Source: Alphaproteobacteria bacterium UBA1301 (GTDB lineage Bacteria > Pseudomonadota > Alphaproteobacteria > Micropepsales > Micropepsaceae). From it: a stretch of 64,000 nt of DNA. Below, one piece after another: positions 58,532 to 64,000 of this stretch. The notes under the pieces are model-generated. The model worked only from the letters and a program-made list of their open reading frames with translations, was not told where the DNA came from and searched no databases. Positions within the stretch are counted from its first letter, which is position 1. Each line of letters begins with the position of its first letter. Both the position numbers and the translations under genes were made by a program. The stretch is taken from the NCBI GenBank assembly GCA_002307725.1, contig DBUB01000010.1:558001-622000 (forward strand). The letters are read 5' to 3'.

Positions 58532-59539
58532 ATGAGCGATCCGAGTGTAGCTGAAGGTGACGGTGTCAACACGATGCCGGCCCCCAGTTCGGCAACCCTG
58601 AAAAAGTTCTACCACGACATGCTATTGATCCGCCGCTTCGAGGAGCGGGCGGGTCAGCTCTACGGCATGGGGCTGATTGGCGGCTTCTGCCACCTTTACA
58701 TCGGCCAGGAGGCCGTGGTGGTCGGCATGCAGAATGCCTTGTTGCCGGGCGACCAGGTGATTACCGCCTATCGCGATCACGGCCACATGCTGGCTTCCGG
58801 CATGGACCCCAAGGGCGTGATGGCCGAGCTGACCGGCCGCGCCGCCGGCTATTCCAAGGGCAAAGGCGGCTCGATGCACATGTTCTCGGCCGAGAAGCAT
58901 TTCTACGGCGGGCACGGCATCGTCGGCGCCCAGGTGCCGCTCGGCACCGGGATCGCGTTTGCCAACAAGTACCGTGAGAACGGCGCGGTGTGCTTGGCCT
59001 ATATGGGCGAGGGTGCCGCCAACCAGGGTCAGGTCTACGAGAGCTTCAACATGGCCGAGCTCTGGGGCTTGCCGGTGCTCTATATCGTCGAGAACAACAA
59101 ATACGCCATGGGCACCAGCGTCGAACGCGCCAGCGCTCAGCCGAAATTCTACAAGCGTGGTGACAGCTTCAACGTGCCGGGCGAAGAGGTCGACGGCATG
59201 AATGTGGAAGCGGTGTTCGAAGCCGGGCGCAAGGCGCTGGAATTCGTGCGCGGCGGCGGCGGCCCGATGATCCTCGAAATGAAGACCTATCGCTATCGCG
59301 GCCACTCGATGTCGGATCCGGCCAAGTACCGCACCCGCGACGAGGTGCAGTCGATCCGCGACCGCAAGGATCCGATCGATCAATTTGGCAAGAAGCTGGT
59401 CGACCGCAGCATGGCCTCGGAAGCCGATCTGAAGACCATCGACAAGGAAATCCGCCTCATCGTCAACGAGGCGGCGGAATTCGCCATCGAAGCGCCGGAG
59501 CCTGAAGCTTCGGAGCTCTACACGGATGTGCTCGCCTGA
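58532..59539 (+). CDS. pdhA: Pyruvate dehydrogenase E1 component, alpha subunit
   Basis: 335 aa. Thiamine-diphosphate-dependent E1 alpha of the alpha2-beta2 type. MLLIRRFEERAGQLYGMGLI, GFCHLYIGQEAV, YRDHGHMLASG, KGKGGSMHMFS and the TPP/Mg motif GEGAANQGQVYESFNMA plus ENNKYAMGTS are all present, and YRYRGHSMSDPAKYRT is the phosphorylation-loop region. The ATG at 58532 is used; a TTG 72 bases earlier is possible. The pdhB start overlaps its stop by 1 base. Confidence 0.96.
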   Translation: MSDPSVAEGDGVNTMPAPSSATLKKFYHDMLLIRRFEERAGQLYGMGLIGGFCHLYIGQEAVVVGMQNALLPGDQVITAYRDHGHMLASGMDPKGVMAELTGRAAGYSKGKGGSMHMFSAEKHFYGGHGIVGAQVPLGTGIAFANKYRENGAVCLAYMGEGAANQGQVYESFNMAELWGLPVLYIVENNKYAMGTSVERASAQPKFYKRGDSFNVPGEEVDGMNVEAVFEAGRKALEFVRGGGGPMILEMKTYRYRGHSMSDPAKYRTRDEVQSIRDRKDPIDQFGKKLVDRSMASEADLKTIDKEIRLIVNEAAEFAIEAPEPEASELYTDVLA

Positions 59540-60894
59540 TGTCCACGCAAATCCTGATGCCCGCGCTTTCTCCCACCATGGAAGAAGGCAAGCTCGCCAA
59601 ATGGCTCGTCAAGGAAGGCGATGAGGTCCATTCCGGCGATCTCCTCGCTGAAATCGAAACCGACAAGGCGACGATGGAATTCGAAGCGGTCGACGAAGGC
59701 CGCATCGGTAAGCTTCTGGTCGCCGAAGGCACCGAAGGCGTCAAGGTCAACGCTCCGATCGCCGAGCTGATCACCGAAGACGGTGATGCCAAAGCCGTCG
59801 CTGCGGTCAGGGCGCCTGAGCCGGCCACTGCACCCAAACATGAGGTAACGGCGTCGGCCCCCATCGCCAAACTCGCGCTGATCGAGCCGCAGGTGCCGGA
59901 TGGTACCGAGATGGTTACGATCACGGTGCGCGAAGCGCTGCGCGATGCCATGGCCGAGGAAATGCGGCGCGATGCCGACGTGTTCTTGATGGGCGAAGAG
60001 GTGGCGCAGTATCAAGGCGCTTACAAGATCAGCCAGGGCCTGCTCGAAGAGTTTGGGCCCAAACGCGTCATCGACACCCCGATTACCGAGCAGGGATTCA
60101 CTGGTATCGGCGTTGGCGCTGGCTTTGCCGGCCTCAAGCCGATTATCGAATTCATGACCTGGAACTTCGCCATGCAGGCGATTGACCAGATCATCAATTC
60201 CGCCGCCAAGACGCGCTACATGTCGGGCGGCCAGATGGGCTGCCCCATTGTGTTCCGCGGTCCCAACGGTCCGGCGGCGCGCGTGGCGGCCCAGCACAGC
60301 CAGGATTATTCCGCCTGGTACGCGCGTGTTCCGGGCCTGAAAGTGATCGCGCCGTATTTTGCGGCCGACGCCAAGGGTCTGCTCAAGGCCGCGATCCGCG
60401 ATCCCAATCCGGTGATCTTCCTTGAAAACGAAATCGTTTACGGCAAGTCATTCCCGGTGCCGAAGCTCGATGATTTCGTGCTGCCGATCGGCAAGGCGCG
60501 CGTCATCCGCACCGGCAAGGACGTCACGCTGGTTTCGTATTCCTTCGGCGTGGCACTCATTCTCGAAGCCGCCGAAGCACTCGCCAAGGATGGCATCGAC
60601 GCCGAATTGATCGACCTTCGCACGCTGCGCCCGCTCGACATCGACACCGTGGTGGCCTCGGTCCAGAAGACCAATCGCTTGGTAACGGTGGAGCAGGACT
60701 GGCCGATTTGTTCAATCGGCTCGGAAGTCTGCGCCCAAGTTGTGGAGAAGGCGTTCGATTATCTCGACGCGCCGCCCGCCAAGGTCGCCGGTAAGGATGT
60801 GCCGATGCCCTACGCCCACAACCTCGAAAAGCTGGCGCTGCCGACGGTGGAAGACGTGGTCGCAGCAGCGAAAGCGGTTTGCTACAGGTCGTGA
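59539..60894 (+). CDS. pdhB: Pyruvate dehydrogenase E1 component, beta subunit, with N-terminal lipoyl domain
   Basis: 451 aa. Residues 1-78 form a lipoyl domain (STQILMPALSPTMEEGKL, lipoyl Lys43 in EIETDKATMEFEA), then a linker of about 45 residues, then the E1 beta body from about 130 (ALRDAMAEEMRRD, GEEVAQYQGAYK, TPITEQGFTGIGVGAG, FRGPNGPAARVAAQHSQ). The lipoyl-fused E1 beta is characteristic of alphaproteobacteria. It starts 1 base into the pdhA stop. The first 80 residues are nearly identical to those of pdhC (see 61298-62641), suggesting duplication or gene conversion of the lipoyl domain. Confidence 0.96.
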   Translation: MSTQILMPALSPTMEEGKLAKWLVKEGDEVHSGDLLAEIETDKATMEFEAVDEGRIGKLLVAEGTEGVKVNAPIAELITEDGDAKAVAAVRAPEPATAPKHEVTASAPIAKLALIEPQVPDGTEMVTITVREALRDAMAEEMRRDADVFLMGEEVAQYQGAYKISQGLLEEFGPKRVIDTPITEQGFTGIGVGAGFAGLKPIIEFMTWNFAMQAIDQIINSAAKTRYMSGGQMGCPIVFRGPNGPAARVAAQHSQDYSAWYARVPGLKVIAPYFAADAKGLLKAAIRDPNPVIFLENEIVYGKSFPVPKLDDFVLPIGKARVIRTGKDVTLVSYSFGVALILEAAEALAKDGIDAELIDLRTLRPLDIDTVVASVQKTNRLVTVEQDWPICSIGSEVCAQVVEKAFDYLDAPPAKVAGKDVPMPYAHNLEKLALPTVEDVVAAAKAVCYRS

Positions 60895-60896
60895 CG

Positions 60897-61298
60897 ATGG
60901 TCTCGCCTCAAATGTCCTGGCACAAGGGCGGTTGCCATTGCGGTGCGGTGACGTTCGAAGTGCTGACACCGCCCGAAGTGGAAGTCGACGACTGCAACTG
61001 CTCGATCTGTTCCAAGACGGGTTTCCTGCACCTGATCGTGCCGAAGGATCGCTTTCGCCTGCTCACGGGCGAAGACAGACTCACCGATTACCAGTTCAAC
61101 ACCAAGACCGCGCATCACCTGTTCTGTTCGGTGTGCGGAGTCAAATCTTTCTACGTCCCGCGTTCGCATCCCGACGGTGTCAGCGTGAATTTCCGCTGCC
61201 TCGACTCCACCGGTTTTACCAAGGTCAAGGTGTCGAATTTCGATGGCAAGAATTGGGAAGCGAACGTTCATAAACTCACGCCGCTTGAGGCTCGCTGA
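60897..61298 (+). CDS. GFA-family (glutathione-dependent formaldehyde-activating/CENP-V-like) protein
   Basis: 133 aa. Zinc-binding cysteines occur in the family pattern: GGCHCGAVTFEV, DDCNCSICSKTGF and LFCSVCGVKSFYVPR. It starts 2 bases after the pdhB stop and its stop overlaps the pdhC start by 1 base, so it is embedded and translationally coupled in the pyruvate dehydrogenase operon. Gfa itself speeds glutathione-formaldehyde condensation, but most relatives have no known activity. An ATG five codons later is an alternative start. Whether it serves the complex or is a passenger is unknown. Confidence 0.88.
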   Translation: MVSPQMSWHKGGCHCGAVTFEVLTPPEVEVDDCNCSICSKTGFLHLIVPKDRFRLLTGEDRLTDYQFNTKTAHHLFCSVCGVKSFYVPRSHPDGVSVNFRCLDSTGFTKVKVSNFDGKNWEANVHKLTPLEAR

Positions 61299-62641
61299 TG
61301 ACCACACAAATCTTGATGCCCGCGCTTTCTCCCACCATGGAAGAGGGTAAGCTTGCCAAGTGGCATGTTAAGGAAGGCGACGAAGTCCATTCCGGCGACA
61401 TCCTCGCCGAGATCGAAACCGACAAGGCGACGATGGAATTCGAAGCCGTCGATGAGGGTCGCATCGGCAAGCTCCTGGTGGCCGAAGGTGCCGAGGGCGT
61501 CAAGGTCAATACCCCAATCGCGATCCTGTTGGGCGAAGGCGAAGACGCCAATTCGCCGGTGGACATCTCCACTGCGATGTCGAGCATCAAGGCCGCAGTC
61601 TCAGCCGAAGCCAAGGACGTCAAGGCCGAACCGGCGCCGCAACCTACTGCGGCCGAACCCACCCCTCATTCTGAGGCGCGTGCGGCCACGAGCGCCTCGA
61701 AGGACGAGCGCGTTTTCGCCTCGCCGCTGGCCAGGCGCATCGCCGCCCAGAAGGGTGTTGATCTCGCCGCGCTGGCCGGTTCCGGCCCGCGCGGCCGCAT
61801 CGTCAAAGCCGACGTCGAAAAAGCCCAGCCCGGTGCCGCAGCCAAGCCCGTCGCGTCGCGTTCCACACCTGCGGCGGTGTCTGAAGCCTCTGCTCCCAGC
61901 GTGCTGCCCGATGCGCGCCTCTTCTTCAAGCCGGACGAATACGAAGAAATTCCGCACGATTCCATGCGCAAGGCGATTGCCAAGCGTCTGACCGCTTCGA
62001 CCACTAGCATTCCGCATTTCTATCTCACCATCGACTGCCGCATCGATGCGCTGCTCGCCGCGCGCAAGCGCCTCAACGATGCTTCGCCGAAGGGCCCAGA
62101 TGGCAAGACCGCAGCCTACAAGCTGTCGGTCAACGATTTTCTGGTCAAGGCCGCCGCACTGGCGCTGAAGAAAGTACCGGAAGTCAATGCGTCGTGGACC
62201 GATAGCGCCGTGCTGCGGCACAAGCATGCCGATGTCGGAGTCGCGGTCGCGCTCGATTTTGGCCTGATCACGCCGATCGTGTTCCAGGCGGAAGACAAGG
62301 GTCTGGCCGTCCTCTCCAACGAGGTGAAATCGCTCGCCGCGCGTGCCCGCGACAAGAAGCTGAAGCCGCAGGAATATGAAGGCGGCACCTTTGCCATTTC
62401 CAATCTCGGCATGTTCGGCATTTCGCATTTTACCGCGGTGATCAACCCGCCGCATGCCGGCATCCTCGCGGTCGGTGCGGGCGTCGAAAAGCCCGTCGTC
62501 ACCGCCGGCAAGATCGAAATCGCCACGGTGATGAGCGTCACCATGAGTTGCGATCATCGCGTCATCGACGGCGCCACCGGTTCGCGCTTCCTGGCGGTGT
62601 TCAAGCAGTTCGTCGAAGATCCGGCGGCGATGCTGCTCTGA
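61298..62641 (+). CDS. pdhC: Pyruvate dehydrogenase E2 component, dihydrolipoyl acetyltransferase
   Basis: 447 aa. Lipoyl domain 1-78 with Lys43 in EIETDKATMEFEA, an Ala/Pro/Glu-rich linker about 80-140, the E1/E3-binding domain about 140-180 (FASPLARRIAAQKGVDLAAL, GPRGRIVKADVE), a second linker, and the catalytic domain from about 220 to the end with SCDHRVIDGATGSRFL as the active-site H-x3-D-G. Residues about 122-138 of the first linker are encoded by a palindromic repeat like the one at 35506. The E3 that completes the complex is encoded at 63821. Confidence 0.96.
   Translation: MTTQILMPALSPTMEEGKLAKWHVKEGDEVHSGDILAEIETDKATMEFEAVDEGRIGKLLVAEGAEGVKVNTPIAILLGEGEDANSPVDISTAMSSIKAAVSAEAKDVKAEPAPQPTAAEPTPHSEARAATSASKDERVFASPLARRIAAQKGVDLAALAGSGPRGRIVKADVEKAQPGAAAKPVASRSTPAAVSEASAPSVLPDARLFFKPDEYEEIPHDSMRKAIAKRLTASTTSIPHFYLTIDCRIDALLAARKRLNDASPKGPDGKTAAYKLSVNDFLVKAAALALKKVPEVNASWTDSAVLRHKHADVGVAVALDFGLITPIVFQAEDKGLAVLSNEVKSLAARARDKKLKPQEYEGGTFAISNLGMFGISHFTAVINPPHAGILAVGAGVEKPVVTAGKIEIATVMSVTMSCDHRVIDGATGSRFLAVFKQFVEDPAAMLL
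61663..61710. repeat. Palindromic repeat inserted in frame in pdhC
   Basis: CCCTCATTCTGAGG, a GCG-rich centre, then CTCGAAGGACGAG. It aligns along its length with the reverse complement of the intergenic element at 35506-35558. It encodes HSEARAATSASKDER in the flexible linker between the lipoyl and E1/E3-binding domains, keeping the reading frame. The length of 48 bases is a multiple of three. Confidence 0.65.
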
Positions 62642-62655
62642 TCCGGAGTTGGGCC

Positions 62656-63804
62656 GTGGAAGAACTCGAAGCCATTCTCGAAACCGGCGCCGTGGCGGCG
62701 GTGGAGGTGGCAGCCTCTGCTCTGGCTGAGAAGGGTGAACCGACACCGCCTTGCCCCAATTGCGGCAAGCCGCTGATCGGGCCGTATTGCGCGGTGTGCG
62801 GACAGCCGGTCAACACCCACCGGCGCAGCGTCCGTCATCTGGCCCACGAGTTCGTCAAGGACATCGTCAGTTTCGACAGCCGCATCCTGCGCACCACCCG
62901 CGCGCTGCTGCTGCGCCCCGGCGAGTTGCCGGCCGCCTTCCGCGACGGGCGCACGATGCCGTACGTTCCGCCGGTGCGGCTCTATCTGTTTGTGACGCTG
63001 CTATTTTTCCTGTTCCTGTCGGTGAGCGGGCTGGCGCTGATGCAGTTCGGTCTCAGGGCGCACGTCGTCGTCTATTCGCACGACGCGGCCGGACATGTGT
63101 ACATGAGCGTCGACGGCACGAAGAGCATCGTCAAAGCACTAAAATCCGATGCCGCGGGCAAGATGTCGGCCGTCGATCCTGCTGCGGGAACCGTCGTCCC
63201 GGACGAGAAAGCGAACGGTCACACCACATCCGCCACCTTCTCCAGCAGCGTCCAGTTCTTCCAGCCGGTCGATCATACGAAGAATGCGGTGCCACCCGGG
63301 CTCGCCAATGCCTTGGCGAAGCTGCGCGACGAGGCGGCAAAAGACAATTCGAAAGACCAATGGCTCGTCAAGAGTATCGCCACGGCGCTGTCGCGCCTTG
63401 AAACTGATCCGGCCGCGCTGAATGGGCCGATGACCGCTTGGATTCCACGCATTCTGTTCGTGCTGTTGCCGTTGTTCGCGTTGTTGCTGGCGTTGTTCTA
63501 CCGCAAACAGCGCAAGGATTTCCTGTTCGTCGACCATCTGATCTTTTCGCTCACCATGCACAGTTTTGCCTTCGTCCTCTTGATCGTGGCGGCGGTATTG
63601 GCGCAGGTGATTTCGGGCGGCTGGGTGGCGCTGATCGCTTGGGGCGTGTTGTCGCTCTATTTCTTCCTCTCGCTCAAGGTGTTCTATGCCCAAGGCTGGG
63701 CCAAGACCGCCTTCAAATTCGCCGGCATATCGTTCGTGTATGCCACGTTTTTCCTCGCCCCCGCGCTGGTCTTCGCACTCGCGGCCAGCGTCGTGGAAGG
63801 CTGA
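62656..63804 (+). CDS. DUF3667-family membrane protein
   Basis: 382 aa. The GTG at 62656 is used because CGGAG lies 7 bases upstream. A zinc-ribbon-like start (PPCPNCGKPLIGPYCAVCGQ), then RSVRHLAHEFVKDIVSFDSR, LLLRPGELPAAFRDG and MPYVPPVRLYLF, the DUF3667 core. One transmembrane helix at about 113-132, a long periplasmic-side segment (about 133-265) and four more helices near the C-terminus (about 270-375). Function unknown. It sits between pdhC (14 bases before) and lpd (16 bases after), inside the pyruvate dehydrogenase operon. Confidence 0.82.
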   Translation: MEELEAILETGAVAAVEVAASALAEKGEPTPPCPNCGKPLIGPYCAVCGQPVNTHRRSVRHLAHEFVKDIVSFDSRILRTTRALLLRPGELPAAFRDGRTMPYVPPVRLYLFVTLLFFLFLSVSGLALMQFGLRAHVVVYSHDAAGHVYMSVDGTKSIVKALKSDAAGKMSAVDPAAGTVVPDEKANGHTTSATFSSSVQFFQPVDHTKNAVPPGLANALAKLRDEAAKDNSKDQWLVKSIATALSRLETDPAALNGPMTAWIPRILFVLLPLFALLLALFYRKQRKDFLFVDHLIFSLTMHSFAFVLLIVAAVLAQVISGGWVALIAWGVLSLYFFLSLKVFYAQGWAKTAFKFAGISFVYATFFLAPALVFALAASVVEG

Positions 63805-63820
63805 TTATCGGAGATGACCT

Positions 63821-64000
63821 ATGGCCGAAATCTATGACGTCGTCGTGGTGGGTGGGGGCCCGGGTGGATATGTTTGTGCGATCCGTTCGGCGCAATTGGG
63901 TCTGAAGACCGCCGTCGTGGAACGCGACCGTCTCGGCGGCATCTGTCTAAACTGGGGCTGCATTCCGACCAAGGCGCTGCTGCGCTCGGCCGAAGTGTTC
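63821..64000 (+). CDS. lpd: Dihydrolipoyl dehydrogenase (E3), 3' end outside window
   Basis: The first 60 residues are visible. YDVVVVGGGPGGYVCAIRSA is the FAD-binding G-x-G-x-x-G fold and GGICLNWGCIPTKALLRSAE contains the redox-active Cys pair (C-x4-C). GGAG lies 8 bases before the ATG. It reoxidises the dihydrolipoyl groups of PdhC (and PdhB). The gene order pdhABC then lpd is as expected, with DUF3667 interposed. Confidence 0.95.
   Translation, partial: MAEIYDVVVVGGGPGGYVCAIRSAQLGLKTAVVERDRLGGICLNWGCIPTKALLRSAEVF

Noticed and set aside
1..64000. tRNA, rRNA or CRISPR
   Set aside because: No T-loop-like GGTTCGAATCC with matching acceptor stem, no rRNA sequence and no regularly spaced direct repeats were noticed by eye; a covariance-model scan would be needed to exclude tRNAs fully.

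Overview
The window is a stretch of chromosome from a GC-rich Gram-negative bacterium, most likely an alphaproteobacterium. Support for this: the order tpiA - secG - pyrG - kdsA - eno - ftsB - pdhA - pdhB - pdhC - lpd, both pdhB and pdhC carrying an N-terminal lipoyl domain, an AglC-like glgC, many TonB receptors, and dispersed palindromic repeats of a kind common in that class. The genus cannot be fixed from sequence alone. No rRNA, tRNA or CRISPR array was recognised. Both ends cut genes: a CusB-type adaptor at the left and lpd (E3) at the right.

Layout. 1-4.8 kb: heavy-metal RND efflux (cusBA) and a secreted PAP2-type phosphatase. 4.8-9.4 kb: a Tat-exported Gfo/Idh/MocA oxidoreductase, upp, and a chemoreceptor-cheW pair. 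9.4-14 kb, minus strand: glgC-glgA and amtB-glnK. 14-15.7 kb: an AT-richer accessory patch with two overlapping small membrane-protein genes of unknown function. 15.9-22.2 kb: a nucleoside/nucleobase catabolism run (deoC, cdd, deoA, guaD, adenine deaminase) interrupted by an AT-richer gene for a zinc-ribbon protein with a deoxyribosyltransferase/TIR-like C-terminus. 22.2-32.8 kb: a second glgA, small unknown genes, a YbjN-like protein, a probable zinc-uptake operon (DUF2946, ZnuD-like receptor, exported MBL-fold hydrolase) beside a Fur-family gene remnant, a DHA2 exporter and an OmpA-like protein. 32.8-36.5 kb: more purine/pentose salvage (amn, deoB, purine nucleoside phosphorylase). 36.9-43.5 kb: a large TonB receptor, S1/P1 nuclease, YibQ-type deacetylase and a BNR-repeat protein. 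43.6-47 kb: trpE and ppiD. From 47.1 kb: the conserved tpiA to lpd backbone.

The backbone is interrupted by accessory insertions: a degenerate-receiver protein, a small unknown gene after pyrG, a vapBC-like module, a polysaccharide-export protein, an IS110 transposase remnant, MAPEG, a RelE/ParE-type module, and a GFA-family gene inside the pyruvate dehydrogenase operon.

The genes combine into coherent functions. Nucleosides and nucleotides can be cleaved (amn, PNP, deoA), deaminated (cdd, guaD, adenine deaminase), their pentose phosphates isomerised and split (deoB, deoC) and uracil reclaimed (upp). Triose-phosphate and phosphoenolpyruvate steps (tpiA, eno) lead to acetyl-CoA (pdhABC, lpd). 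The most unusual observations are the zinc-ribbon/deoxyribosyltransferase-like protein inside the deo cluster, a palindromic repeat inserted in frame in the pdhC linker, a MITE-like element that supplies the deoC stop codon, and a toxin-antitoxin promoter whose -10 box lies inside a palindrome.
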